Positions 9,865 to 21,190 of a stretch of 64,000 nt of DNA are shown here, piece by piece. The stretch is taken from contig JAFFSR010000315.1 in NCBI GenBank assembly GCA_017163975.1, positions 806,001 to 870,000 on the forward strand, written 5' to 3'. Each line of letters starts with the position of its first letter. Within the stretch, counting starts at the first letter, position 1. The notes below the pieces were generated by a model. That model saw only the letters and a program-made list of their open reading frames with translations, made no database searches and was not told the DNA's origin. The stretch is from Anastatus disparis. Its lineage: Eukaryota; Arthropoda; Insecta; Hymenoptera; Eupelmidae. The translations under genes were made by a program, and so were the position numbers.

Positions 9865-11363
9865 TTGCATCTCGTTTCTCGGGTAAAAAATTAAATTCAT
9901 CGCGTGGTGCAACTAAAGTGAATAAAAAACCTAAAACTAAGTTTAATTATAATAAAAAATTTAATAAATTAAAAAACCCCCATTATGATTTAACTAAATT
10001 AAATAATAAATTATCAGACGAAAACATAATTGCTTCGATTTTAAACGATCCTCGCGAAGATTTATTATATGATATAAATCCGGAAGAATCAAACGCAAAC
10101 GTCATACAGTGTCCGGAAATAACTATTGAAATAGAAAACGTTTTGACTAAAGTCCTGATAGATACCGGAAGTGAGATAACGTGCATTTCTGAAAAATATT
10201 ATTATTCTAACTTAAATAAATTTAAAGACAAGCCGACTCTACCAATAAGCGGGAAAATCATTAAAGGTGCTACCAGAGCAAAATCCACGCGTCTAAAATT
10301 TCAAGTTCAATTAAAAGTAAAATTCGGTACTTTAGAAAAAAAACTAATATTTATTGTAGTTCCTAAACTTGTAAAACTATGCATTTTAGGCTACGACTCG
10401 CAAAAAGCTCTTAAAATGATAATAAACACGGTAACCGAAGAAATACTATTTGAAATAAATGGTATCGATGGAATCATCGAATACGCAGATGTAAAGTTCG
10501 ATTCAAAAGAATTTACCTCTCTGTGTATACAAGAGTTTTATGAAGATTTCTTTGAAAATGAAGAAACTTCGAAGCTCTTAAAAAACTTTAATAATCAAAT
10601 TAGTAATAAAAATTTTACTAACGATTATTATTCGTACGAGCTTTCCTTAAAGGAAATCGACGAAGAAATAAACTTATGTGTAAATCTAAATGATGCACAA
10701 AAAGAAAAATTAAAACAAACAATTATCCAGTTCAAAGAAGTATTCGTAAAACGGCCCGGTTTATTGACAAATTATAAATATAAATTACATTTAAAAGACG
10801 AGTCACCGTTCTTTTCTAAACCTTATCCGATTCCTTTGAATTATTGTGAAAAAGTAAAAGCCGAAATAAATAAAATGCTAGAACTCGGAATAATACGCCG
10901 CTCTAATAGCCCTTATATTAATCCAATAGTTGTCGTAAAAAAGAAGGATGACTCTATCAGATTATGCTTGGATGCTCGTAAGTTAAACGAGCGGTTAAAC
11001 GACGATTATGAGGCTCCTCCGGGTATTGAAGAGGTTTTTCAAAGATGCATTAATAGCAAATGCATGACAAGCCTCGACCTTACGAACAGCTATTGGCAGA
11101 TCGAGCTTGCAGAAGAAAGCAAGAAATTTACAGCTTTCAAATGCGATAATCACGTTTACGAATTTAACGTCGCAGCTTTCGGTATAAAGACGAGCAGTGC
11201 TGCTTTAATACGCGGCCTAGATGAAGCTATTTCTAGCGTAGATGATTTTTTATTAGTATTCGTTGATGATTTACTAATAAAATCAACAAATTTTGACGAA
11301 CACTTACAGCACTTGAGAACGCTATTCCAGCGTTTACTCAAGCACAACTTGCGCTTAAATTAA
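9837..11363 (+). pseudogene. Gypsy pol: aspartic protease and partial reverse transcriptase
   Basis: 508 codons open in a frame different from gag, starting at an ATG inside the gag end. Residues 107-118 hold the protease signature LIDTGSEITCIS (catalytic D109). From about residue 320 the RT domain follows: PIVVVKKKDDSIRLCLDARK, TSLDLTNSYWQIEL and the palm box FVDD. The frame ends shortly after this box at a poly-A-rich stretch, before the RT thumb, RNase H and integrase. Truncation here matches the loss of the right half of the element. Biochemically it would mature the particle and copy the element RNA, but this copy cannot. Confidence 0.9.
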
Positions 11364-11442
11364 AAAAAAAAAAATTTTATATGAGCTATTATTAAAAATC
11401 AAAATATTGAAGTAACTCTTATTTATATCTTAGGAATTTAAT

Positions 11443-11646
11443 TTAATTATATTTTAAAAAATTTGTATGTTCAATTATAATATATTCTTCAATTATGTAT
11501 TGTTGCGTTAGTCTTCCACAATCTAATATCGGATATAATTTTGGTCTATATGCTAAGCTATTTGAATAATATTTAAGAGATGCTGAATTTGTTTTACTAC
11601 TTCCATGTTTTAAATATATTTCGGCTGATTCATTGTTATTTTTCAT
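11443..11646 (-). pseudogene. Antisense scrap of a Helitron Rep/helicase N-terminal domain
   Basis: The reverse strand encodes ILDCGRLTQQYIIEEYII, a close match to ILYCGRLTQQYIIHAYVM in the Helitron at 14.4-15.3 kb. Only about 65 codons remain. It lies in opposite orientation 3 kb from the main Helitron, directly after the broken Gypsy pol, so it comes from another Helitron copy or a rearrangement. Confidence 0.7.
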
Positions 11647-11981
11647 TTTAAAGTAGTTGAGCTGAATTCCCGTAATTTTAGCTACCTTTAGCTATAAATC
11701 TATTTTCTTAGCAATATTTAGTTAAGTTTAAGCTAAATTCTCTTAAATTAAGATACAATCACCTATAAATTTATATATCTTTATTAAAGAAAGAGCTAAA
11801 TTTAATAAAAATAGCTATTTCTTCTATAAAACTATTTAAACGTAAGATTAATTAGCTAAAAGTATCATTTTGCTTCCTCATAGAGAAAGCATTATACCGA
11901 TAAAAAAATGTATTGATATTTTTTCATTAATTTGTACATATTTTAACTCAGGGAGTCAAAGAAGTGGTTTCCAGAAAATGT

Positions 11982-12310
11982 GTGTGTGTACCTGTGTGCG
12001 TGTGTGCGTGCGCGTGTATGCGTGCGTATATATTCATTACACTAAGCATTTCTCGAAAACTACTCTATGGATTTGCTTCCACCTTCGTATACAATTTTTA
12101 TTGTCCAAATGGGAACAAGCTATTAAAAATTATTTTTCTTAGCGTATTTCTTTTTTTTTCAAGCTATTTGAAAAAAATTTTCTTTTTCATTTTTCTTTTG
12201 TTTCACGTAAACTACTCAATGGATTTGCTCCAAAATTTGTATATAAGTTTTCCACTGCCATCTGAAGAAAAGGAGCTATTAAAAAATAATTTATTTTACG
12301 TAGTTACAAT
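11982..12310. repeat. GT-rich tract and ~150-bp tandem duplication
   Basis: A degenerate (GT)n tract at about 11980-12030 is followed by two copies of a block starting aaactactcwatggatttgct, at about 12058 and 12209, each ending in gagctattaaaaa-like sequence. Period about 151 bp. No gene. Confidence 0.65.
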
Positions 12311-12639
12311 TTTATGATTTTCAAAAATAATTTTAATTTCTTGCGCCAGCCAAAAAAAGGAAGGTTTTTGTTCTAAAGCTTTTTCCCCTATAACTCATTT
12401 TCTTTTTTTTAAATTATGTTAACTATTTGCGTCTGCCAAAAAAAAGAAGATTTTTATTTCAAAGCTCTGTCTCACACTATCAATTTTTTTTCTTTCTCTT
12501 TCTATCTCACTTAAAAAGAAATTTTCATTTTCATTTCAATTTTGAATGTATAAAAGAGGTTGGGAAATATTGCTAATCAATCATTTTTTATATTGAATAA
12601 AATACTTTAAAATATAAAATATATATATATATATATTAT

Positions 12640-13150
12640 AAAGTTATATAAAAAAAAACCTCCTCATCTACACTCATTTTTCCTCCCCCTCTTTTGTATG
12701 CTTAAAACATCACAATCCACCCCTCAAAATAACGTAAAAATCTGTCTATAAATCATCTTTTTTTGAGAAAAAAAAGACACCCCTCTACTACCCAAGTCAC
12801 CCCTCTTGCTACCCCTCGTACGTCACTCACCCCCCCCCCCCTCAGATAATTTAGCTAAATTAACGTTATTTTATCAATGTATTTGTTACTAATTCTCTAT
12901 ACCACTACTATCATTCTTCCCACTACTACCTCATCACTCCTACTCCTCATTTTTTTTTCTCCTCCAAAAAAATCAAAAGTCACCCCTCAAAACAACGTAA
13001 AAATGTCTCTTGAAATGTCTTTTTTTTTAAAAAAAAAAAAGATTCCCCCCTGTACCCTAGTCACCCCGCTCCTACCCAAGTCCACCCCTCGGTCCACAAA
13101 TCACCCCCTCGCTCTACAAGTCACCCCTCATAACCCCTCATGTCCCTAAT
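12640..13150. repeat. C-rich degenerate 'cacccctc' tract
   Basis: Irregular repetition of ccacccctc and aagtcacccctc with interspersed A/T runs, including a run of ten or more C near 12830. Two similar sub-blocks (aaaataacgtaaaaat near 12728 and aaaacaacgtaaaaat near 12989) suggest a duplication of about 260 bp. The open frames here arise from base composition. Confidence 0.6.
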
Positions 13151-13529
13151 ACACTATTCATAATCATTTAGTGTTTGTTTTTATATCGTTAATTAAATAT
13201 TTAAATTTTACCAATATTTTTTTAAAAAACCTTCTTGTTTGATGACTCCAATACTTTAGAGACCAAATTTGGTTATAAAAAATATTGGTATTTAATTACC
13301 TTAAATATATTGATTTTTTATTTTATTTTTAAACGTCAATTATTTATTTGAAATATAAACTATTAAGGAAAAAATTTTTTAATTTTATATTTATGAAATA
13401 CTTGCTTAAGGCTATATAATGGAATATATATTTAATACATAGTTAATAATATTATAGATTGTTGATATAATTATTTTTTAACCATCAACTAATAACTACG
13501 TTCCTTAGACAACTTTCCACACCACCCAT
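13151..13529. other. AT-rich DNA, nothing recognised
   Basis: No gene, repeat pair or structural RNA recognised in this stretch. Confidence 0.5.
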
Positions 13530-13785
13530 ACTGAGACAAAAAAAAATAAAAAACTTCTACTTTCAACATTTAAGCTTACTTTTTTTTGGGTCCAAGCTGT
13601 ATTTGCCAAAAAGTAAAGCACATTTTACTTTGTCTTGATTGTCTTGGTCAGAAAAACTTATTAAAAAATTTCCTACATCTAAAAGATTCTTCTTTCAGGT
13701 TGGCTTAAATTTGTTTCCTTGTTGTCTTGAGTTTATTTTGTGAAAGTCTTAAGTAGAAGTTTTTATTTTTTTTATCAGTTTAACG
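13530..13785. repeat. Small fold-back element
   Basis: Left arm aaataaaaaacttctact (about 13546) and right arm agtagaagtttttatttt (about 13753) are inverted copies, with looser matches around ttaagc and gtctta. About 250 bp long, non-coding, MITE-like. Exact ends are uncertain. Confidence 0.5.
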
Positions 13786-14401
13786 AGGTATTGTCAATGG
13801 CGCGTTGGATTTTTTTTTTGTTTATAAAGAAAAATTGAACAATAAAAGTGGTACCCTTCGCCAGTAGCCTTACATAACCACTTTTAAAATAATATAAATT
13901 TAAAAAATTTTTTCACATTTCTTTAAATGTCAAAAGTAAAAATGTTATTGTAAGTTTTTTATTAATTAAAAAGATCAAAATCATAATAATTATTAGTTCA
14001 TTTATTTATAAAAAAGTAAAAATAAAAATTATATTGTTAATGTAAAATTTTATCTTCTATACTCTTTATACAAATAAATAAAGTTATATAATTTTCATTT
14101 TATTTTTCATTATTTTTTATATGATGCAGGTCATTATGATATTTTAAATTATAAAAATAATAATAATAATAATAATTATTATAATCTTAAAAGAAAATTA
14201 AAACATGAAGAATTTAATGAAACAAATATAATCAAAAAAATAAAAACAGAAACAAAAAAAAATAAAAGTGAGAATAAGCTTTATAATAAAATAAATAAAA
14301 ATGAAAAGTTGACAACAAAAAATCAATTAAAAAATTAAATTTAAAAAATAATATAAACAATAAAAATAACAGATAAAAATTTGAAAAATTATTTAGGTAG
14401 A

Positions 14402-15322
14402 ATGAGTTACGAATGTAAATATTGTAGTGCTTTATTTTGGAAAGAAGAGATAGAAAAGTTCAATTGTTGTCAACAAGAAAAAGTTATTTTATCACCCTTA
14501 ACTGAATATAATGAAAAATTGAAATATTTATTATTACATGATAGTGTTTTTAGAAATTTAATTAGATATTATAATAATTTATTTAGTTTTGCAACTTTTA
14601 ATGCAAATGTCATTCAAAACCAAGGAAAAGCTATATATAATTTAAAAATTCAAGGACAAATTTGTCATACAGCACCTAATACATTAATTTCTACTAATGA
14701 CATTAAACCTACATGTGGACAGTTACACATTTACGATAATACAGTAGCAATTGAAAAACGATTAAAAACTAATGAAAAATTAACAAAAGAACATATGTTA
14801 ATTTTAACAAAGATAATGAATGATAATCCCATGGCTAAGAATTACAAAAGCTTACATCAATTATCAAATATACAAAATATTCCAAATTATAAATTGTATT
14901 TTATGCGAAAAAATTATAAACAACAACATCGTTATAATAAGCCACTAACTTCAGAATGTGGTGCTATCATAGTATCTAATACAGGAATTCCAGATAATTA
15001 TGATCTTTGTGTACATCCGAAATTATCTTCTGAAGATGAAATTACTCATACTTATTTAAATAAATTATCTCATCACGTGGGTCCGATGGTTTTTCCTTTA
15101 ATGTTTCCAGCAGGAGATTTAGGTTGGAGTATAGGATATAAAAAAAATGAAAATATTGAAAATAATGATTGTATTACAATACTACAATATTATTTATATA
15201 GGATTCATTGGAGACCAAATTTAAAAAATTTCAACCCTATTTTATACTGTGGAAGATTAACACAACAATACATTATACATGCATATGTGATGGTTGAAAG
15301 TAATAGAATGAATTTTTTTTAA
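14402..15322 (+). pseudogene. Helitron protein, N-terminal portion
   Basis: From the ATG at 14402 the frame gives MSYECKYCSALFWKEE, the usual N-terminal zinc finger of animal Helitrons. It ends with HVGPMVFPLMFPAGDLGW, YRIHWRPNL and ILYCGRLTQQYI, the start of the Helitron-like N domain. A TAA at 15320-15322 interrupts the domain, and the same protein continues in another frame as KKLRIECYQGLLDHVI. Upstream of 14402 the lysine/asparagine-rich frame may hold decayed N-terminal coding. Confidence 0.8.
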
Positions 15323-15805
15323 AATAATCAAAAAAAATTACGCATAGAATGTTATCAAGGTTTATTAGATCATGTAATAAATAGTGCTTCAAATGTTTCA
15401 ACAAATTTTGAAAACAAAGGAAGAATTGGAAATCTTTTTATTTTACCCTCATCATATATTGGTAGTCCAAGATATATGCAGCAATATTATCAAGATGCCA
15501 TGGCAATAATGAGAACAGTAGGAAAACCAGACTTATTTATAACAATGACGTGTAATCCTAAATGGAAAGAATTGAAAGAGATTTTAAAAAATTTTCCAGA
15601 AGTGATGACTCTTAATGACATACCAAATATTACAGTAAGATTATTTTATATAAAATTTAAAATGTTATTGAATGATACTATAAAAAACGAAATTTTTGGT
15701 CCTGTTATAGCTTATGTATTTTCGATTGAATTTCAAAAAAGAGGGTTACCTTACGCGCATATTATTATAACATTACATCATAATCATAAAATATTAACTC
15801 CATAA
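15323..15805 (+). pseudogene. Helitron Rep region with altered HUH motif
   Basis: The fragment covers the rest of the Helitron-like N domain (GNLFILPSSYIGSPRYMQQY, PDLFITMTCNPKWKE) and the Rep motif region EFQKRGLPYAHIII. In active Helitrons this motif reads as a His-hydrophobic-His box that binds the metal ion. Here the first His is Tyr. A TAA at 15803-15805 closes the fragment, with the frame continuing beyond. Inference: the nicking activity was lost before or during decay. Confidence 0.8.
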
Positions 15806-16171
15806 AATATTGATAAGTATATTTCAGCAGAAATACCTTTATCAGAAAATAAATATTTACAAAAATTAGTAATTAAACACATGTTACATGGACCACATAC
15901 AGATAAATCACCTCGTTACGAAAAAAATAAAAGCAAATGTAAGAAAAAATTCCCAAAATCATTTAATAGAATTACAATAGTTGGAGAAAACAAATATCCA
16001 CAATACAAAAGAAGAAATAATATTTTAGATAATCATACATATAATTTAAAAAATAATAAAAAAATTATACAAGTTGGTAATTCTATGTTAGTTCCTTACA
16101 ACAGTTTTTTGTTAGCAAAATATAATGCTCATATCAATACTGAACTTTGTATGTCAATACAAAGTATATAA
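15806..16171 (+). pseudogene. Helitron Rep C-terminal/linker region
   Basis: Continues the same reading frame after the TAA at 15803. It carries MLHGPHTDKSPRYEKN, KFPKSFN, YPQYKRRN, MLVPYNSFLLAKYNAHINTE and SIQSI, a block found between the Rep and helicase domains in Helitrons. The usual CG pair after MLHGP is degraded. Ends with TAA at 16169-16171. Confidence 0.8.
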
Positions 16172-16681
16172 TATATTTATGATTATATTTATGAAGGTGT
16201 AGATAAAGCTTACTGTAAAATAAAATAAGATAAAAATGAAGAAAATAATAATGATGATGTTTATGATGAAATAACTCAATACATAGATGGAAGATATTTA
16301 AGTCCAATGGAGGCCGCATGGAGATCACAAGCATTTCCACTATGCGGTAGAAGTCATACAGTAATAAGATTAAATATCCATACAGAAAATCAACAAAAAC
16401 TAATTTTTGATGAAAATAAAATACATTCAGCATTAAACAAATGCGAAACAACATTGACTGCATGGTTTAAATTTAATAAAAAAGATGATTTTGCTAAAAA
16501 AAATAAATATGTTAATATCTCACAATATTATATTTTTAATTCTAAGACTAAATCTTGGATTAAAAGATCAAAACTTAGAAAAAATATAGCTATTGGTAGA
16601 TTAAATGTAGTATCACCAAAAGATATTGAACGTTTTTTTTTAATCAATATTAAACAGGGTAGAAGGGCCAACATCTTTTAA
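16172..16681 (+). pseudogene. Helitron region before the helicase, truncated by deletion
   Basis: The frame from about 16307 encodes MEAAWRSQAFPLCGRSH and VIRLNIHTENQQKLIF, matching the stretch that precedes the helicase in animal Helitrons. The coding ends at 16681 where the ATP-binding helicase motifs should start. The next recognisable sequence is from the far end of the helicase, so about half of the helicase is deleted. Confidence 0.75.
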
Positions 16682-17163
16682 AGATTTAGAAACTTATGAA
16701 AATGTAAAGAGAAGGATTACCTTCACATGAACTTAATTTGAAAATAATTGCCATAATAATGCTAATTAGAAATTTAAATATAAAAGATGGATTATGCAAT
16801 GGAACACGATTAAAGATAACGAGATTATTTAAATACAATATAGAAGCTGAAGTAATTACAGGCGGAACTAAAGTTTTTATACCGCGTATTACATTCAGCA
16901 CAAATGAATCATCGTCTTTACCATTTATTTTATATAGAAAACAATTTCCTATTGTATTAGCTTTTGTTATAACTATAAATAAATCACAAGGTCAAAGTTT
17001 TAAAAACGTAGGAATATTCGTAAAAAAACCTTTATTTTCACATGGACAATTATATGTTGCTCTTTCAAGAAGTAAAAATCCTTCTAAAATACATATTCAA
17101 AATGAATTAGAAAATAAAAATATATTAACTAATATAGTATGGAAAGAAGTACTAGAGAAATAA
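16682..17163 (+). pseudogene. Helitron helicase C-terminal portion (Pif1-like motifs)
   Basis: The frame encodes MLIRNLNIKDGLCNGTRL, RKQFPIVLAFVITINKSQGQ and FSHGQLYVALSRSKNP, the conserved last motifs of the Pif1-like helicase of Helitrons. Walker A and B are missing upstream, so it cannot hydrolyse ATP. It ends at a TAA at 17161-17163, close to the natural C-terminus of the family. Confidence 0.85.
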
Positions 17164-17423
17164 CAAGAAAAAAAACTTTAATTTTTTTAATATTAGAAAT
17201 ATATTTATATTTCTTACCTACTAATAAAACATTTGTTTTTTTCAGATATAACATAATAAAACAAAAAATAAAAACATACTTTAAATTTTCTACATAAAAC
17301 AATTAATATAATTTAATAAAAAAGAAAATAAAAATAAACTCCAAATATTTTATAAAAAAAATAATAACAAAGTTATTTAAAGTACAATTTAATTAATACT
17401 AATAAAAATTGAATCATTATAAA

Positions 17424-17807
17424 ATGGAATGGGATCCAGTTTTAAATGAATACATTGTTGTAAAAAACTTACAACATCAAGAAGAATTAGATGATTTAAA
17501 TAACCAAATAAACGAATTTGAACGGTTTCAAGAGCAGTATGAAGAATATATGGAAAATTTGAATAAAAATACCGATTTATCTAGATTAAATAATGTAATT
17601 AATAACTATATCGGTATTGAAAATGAAAAACTTTATTTTGAAAATTGGAACAACGTAACATATTATTATAAATATATAACAAATAAAATTATTCAATATA
17701 AGTTAGAAATACGTGATCCAATAATGGAATATTATATCACAACTCATAATACAATATATTATAAATATTTATTACGTATTGCTAATATCATTTTTTTTAT
17801 ATTATAA
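17424..17807 (+). CDS. Hypothetical coiled-coil protein downstream of Helitron
   Basis: 127-aa open frame beginning at ATG 17424 (MEWDPVLNEYIVVKNLQ). It is rich in Glu, Asn and Tyr. Residues about 12-60 look like a coiled coil (EELDDLNNQINEFERFQEQY). No known domain. It lies 260 bp after the helicase fragment in the same orientation and may be an accessory Helitron ORF or captured sequence. AT-rich composition makes a chance ORF possible, but the sequence is less low-complexity than its surroundings. Confidence 0.35.
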   Translation: MEWDPVLNEYIVVKNLQHQEELDDLNNQINEFERFQEQYEEYMENLNKNTDLSRLNNVINNYIGIENEKLYFENWNNVTYYYKYITNKIIQYKLEIRDPIMEYYITTHNTIYYKYLLRIANIIFFIL

Positions 17808-19470
17808 AATATAATATAAAATATATTAAAGTAATAAATTAATGAAAATAATAAATATATCTTTTATAATAACAGAAAATTAATCAAATATATTAAAACA
17901 GTAATTTAACATATATTTTATACATCAAAAAGATTTAATTGCATTAAGATATATTTAAAAAAATAAATAAAATGTAATAAAATACTCACTTTATAATTTT
18001 ATTTATGATTAGTAATTAATTGAATTAATATTATTATAATTATGATACGGGCATTAAACGTTAAATAAATCAAATAAAATCCTATTATTAATTATACATT
18101 TTTAATTGAATTTAAATATAATAAAATGTTTAAAGAATAAATAAAAAATTATTTTATGAAACAAAAAAAAATTAATTAAATTCATATCATTATGTATTAT
18201 ATTATATTGATTTTTTTAAATCATGAATAATATTAATAATTATTTATTATTAAATAAATAATCGATAATTTAAAAAAAAAACAAACATGAAAATACATTC
18301 TATTAATTTTGTAAAAATTATTTTAATATTTTTTTTTAATACTAGCAAAAAAGTCAAGGATGTTAGAAAACAATATAGATATATATTTTATACATCCAAA
18401 AGACTTAAAAATAAAATTAAGATATATTAAAAATAAAATTAAAATAATTAATAAATAAGGAAAAATTATAGTATTTAATTTTATCGTTCTATTTATGAAA
18501 TATATTAATTAATAATATTATGATTATCATAATGATATTGAAATTTATTGTAAAATATGTACTTTGAATAAAACTAATATTTAAAAAAAAGGAAATATAT
18601 TAATTTTGAGTATATAAATTAAAGATACTAAATGTTATAAATAAATAATAATAATTATTATTCAAATATAAGAAATAATTGGAAAATTTTTAATAATAAT
18701 AATATTAAAAAACATAGAATTCAATCAAGTATTAAATTTTAAATTTAGAATAATTATAATAAAAAAAATTTCTGCTCTATATTATTGTAAGACATGTTAC
18801 AATAATATTTAATTGAAAAATATCAAGTTATGATAATTATTTTAATAAACATACTTAAACAAAGATTTAAAAGAGATAAATATTAATTGAACAATTGTTA
18901 TATAACAATAATATAATAAAAAATTGTACAAATTATAAAATGACTTTTAAAACTACGTTTAAATATGTAATACTGATGGTGGAAGATGGATTGTAAATAG
19001 AGTCTATGGTATAAGGAGGAAGAAATATAGACTCTCATGGTTGTGTAGGGCTATAGGCGAAGGTAACCATGGTTTTATTTTGAATAATTTTATAAAAAAA
19101 AGGAATAATTTTAATTAATTTTAACATGTCTTAAAATAACTTAAAATTATTATAATTGATTTTATATAATTATTAAAAATAAAACAAAAAATCACCAACG
19201 CGACATAATACCATACATTTTTCATTAATTAATTTATATTATAAATTATTAATTGTAAGGTATTATTGACAGTATCTCTTCGGGTGGAGTGGAAATCTGT
19301 CTGAGCAAATATATAATAAATATTATGAATACTTATGAATAAACATTGTAATAAACAAATTAACACAGGCGAATTTCTATTAAAAAAACCAAAATGTAAC
19401 ATCTTAAAAATTTTTATACCTGTGATTTCAATTCTTAATTTTAATGTTGTAAAGGGTCAAATATTAAAAA
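17808..19470. other. Very AT-rich DNA with short repeated blocks
   Basis: No gene. The block atatattttatacatc recurs at about 17909 and 18382 with similar flanks. A small hairpin (gagtctatgg and atatagactc) lies at about 18998-19040. These could be the 3' part of the Helitron, but no hairpin-CTRR terminus was recognised. Confidence 0.4.
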
Positions 19471-19477
19471 ATATTGA

Positions 19478-19528
<51 letters not shown>
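19478..19528. repeat. (TA)n microsatellite
   Basis: An uninterrupted TA run of about 50 bp. Confidence 0.9.
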
Positions 19529-19530
<2 letters not shown>

Positions 19531-20135
19531 ATATTTATTATTTTATATCTATTCTAATACCTACTTTTACCTTACATTAATAAATTTAAAAAAATTTACC
19601 TTTATGGTTTATGGTAGCGTTGTTGATCGCTACCACAAGCCGCCCCAAACTCTCAACCACAAATCGACGCTGTTGCATAATTTTTTGGTGGTGCACACAG
19701 CGCCCGCTCCTTCTTTGATTTTGTGGACCTGTAAAATTGAATTTTGTTTTTAGAATAATAGTATATAAATCTATCGGTGAGCAAAATAGGTTATCCTCTC
19801 ACTAATTGTGTAATTGCCCGAACGTAGATAGATAGACAAAATGAAGAGCAATTTTTTCTTATTTTTTTTTAATAAGTCAATAAACAGAGAATGTTGTCCT
19901 CTATATATTAACTTTTTATTATGATGATATCCGAGTGAATCTAACCTGCAACAGTTTAACCCATTATTTGAAGTTAGAAATTTGTAGCACACTATACCGA
20001 TTACTTTCACTACCGATGATTTACCACCCACTTCTGTGAGCAGCAATCCACCGATACTCAATGATGTCTGATTTTTGAGAGTCGCTATATAAATGGCACA
20101 GAAACTAATTTTTCGTTAGAAAAAAGGCAGAAGTA
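19529..20135. other. Intergenic DNA with small hairpin, no gene
   Basis: Contains a short hairpin (tggtagcg and cgctacca around 19613-19636). A reverse-strand frame of about 96 codons at 19771-20061 lacks an ATG and has no recognised domain. Confidence 0.4.
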
Positions 20136-20210
20136 CCTGGCCGGAATTCGAGCCCATGCCCTTTATTAGGGAAAGCAAGAGCCTTATACTTTACACCACC
20201 GCGCTCACAG
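20136..20210 (-). repeat. tRNA-derived SINE head
   Basis: On the reverse strand the segment reads gagcgcggtggtgtaaag, then ggctcttgc, then gggctcgaattccggcc. These are spaced like A and B boxes of a pol III promoter in a tRNA-related SINE. No complete cloverleaf with paired acceptor ends is seen, so it is not called as a tRNA gene. Confidence 0.6.
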
Positions 20211-20229
20211 AAATAAAGACCAGTAGGAG

Positions 20230-20720
20230 GGAGGAATTAGGCCTATTTTGCCACGAGTAGGGTACCAATTTTTTCTGAACAAGGTGAGCGTAATTAGATT
20301 TTCTGTGCTTAAATTGCATGAGCAACATTAATCATTTTGTCGTGTATGAGCGAAATAAGTATTTTGCTCAATAATGACGGAATGCGGTATTTTGTTGACG
20401 CTCAAGAGGTATTCAAAATCAGAATTCGATTACCACATTGGAAATTAGTAAATACTGTACTAGTGTGCAAAATAGGTCATTATCTCACTAGATGTTTTTC
20501 ACTCGAGCGTAGCAACAGTGACAAATAAGACGAGTGTTGAACCTATTTTGCCACGAGTGAGATATAGAATTTTTACCAACAAAATGAGCGGAATCCGTTT
20601 TCGGTGCCTGTTTTGCGTAAGCAAAATATTATTTCACTGTTTTACGCAAAACAGGCACCAAAAATTGGTTTTTGCTCACTGTTTGAGAAAAATTTATTTT
20701 AATGAATTATAAACAAATTA
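20230..20720. repeat. Self-complementary repeat region with 'cctattttgccacgagt' blocks
   Basis: The block cctattttgccacgagt occurs at about 20241 and 20533. A strong hairpin follows: cggtgcctgttttgcgtaa (about 20601-20619) pairs with ttacgcaaaacaggcacc (about 20642-20659). The style resembles the hairpin cluster at 62.9-63.3 kb. No gene. Confidence 0.65.
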
Positions 20721-20984
20721 CCATGATTACGAAATGGCACCACAACATGACTTTCAGATTTTTCTAAAACAAAAATTAATTATTTATACTTTTAACAATA
20801 AAATTTTATATATTTTCATTAATTGTAAAAATAGTTTAAGTAATTTTTTTTACCTTTGTACAACATTGTAATTATAACATTTATAAGTTTTAATCAATAA
20901 CATCATTTATAACAAAATATTTTAGTTTCTTAATAAGGCAACAAAAAATTTTGAATTCTGTACATATATATATATTATATGGAG

Positions 20985-21190
20985 ATCGTCAGTGGTTCAT
21001 TCGGTAGAGCGATGGATTCGTTAGCTCGAGGTTCCGAGATCGAATCCCGCTCTCAGCTGATTTATACAAGCACCACTGTACGTTGCATGTGCTTTGTTCA
21101 TAAATACAATGAAACTACATGCGTCGCTAATTAGCATCACAATGATAGCATAAGTAAAAAGACGCTAAATAATAATAATAAAAAAATATT
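20985..21190 (+). repeat. tRNA-derived SINE
   Basis: The head contains agtggttcattcggtagagc (A-box-like) and gagatcgaatcccgctctc (B box) about 40 bp apart. An unrelated body of about 110 bp follows, with a tail of (AAT)n and A-run near 21168-21190. This is the organisation of a tRNA-related SINE transcribed by RNA polymerase III. No target-site duplication was recognised. Confidence 0.7.

Larger units (their letters stand above)
6780..11363 (+). mobile_element. Ty3/Gypsy-like LTR retrotransposon, 5' part only
   Basis: Promoter-bearing LTR-like DNA ends in ttaca at 7939 and is followed after two bases by a primer-binding site (7942). Then come a small coiled-coil ORF, gag with two stops, aspartic protease and the N-terminal half of a Gypsy-type reverse transcriptase. 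The coding ends within RT, so RNase H, integrase and the 3' LTR are absent from this window. The 5' boundary of the LTR cannot be fixed without the second LTR, and could lie as far left as about 6490. The protease-RT order and motifs place it in Ty3/Gypsy. Confidence 0.8.
14160..17163 (+). mobile_element. Decayed Helitron (rolling-circle transposon)
   Basis: Five coding fragments in order match a Helitron Rep-helicase: a CxYCxALFW finger, the Helitron-like N domain, the Rep region, the linker with the VPYN and AHINTE phrases, and the helicase C-terminus with FSHGQLYVALSR. They are separated by stops and frameshifts. The helicase Walker A/B part is deleted at about 16681. Terminal TC and hairpin-CTRR ends were not identified, so the true borders are unknown. 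Confidence 0.85.

Noticed and set aside
12877..13149. 90-codon forward frame
   Set aside because: Product of the C-rich cacccctc tract.
20985..21060. Functional tRNA gene
   Set aside because: A and B boxes are present but no complete cloverleaf with paired acceptor stem was found, and a SINE body and tail follow.
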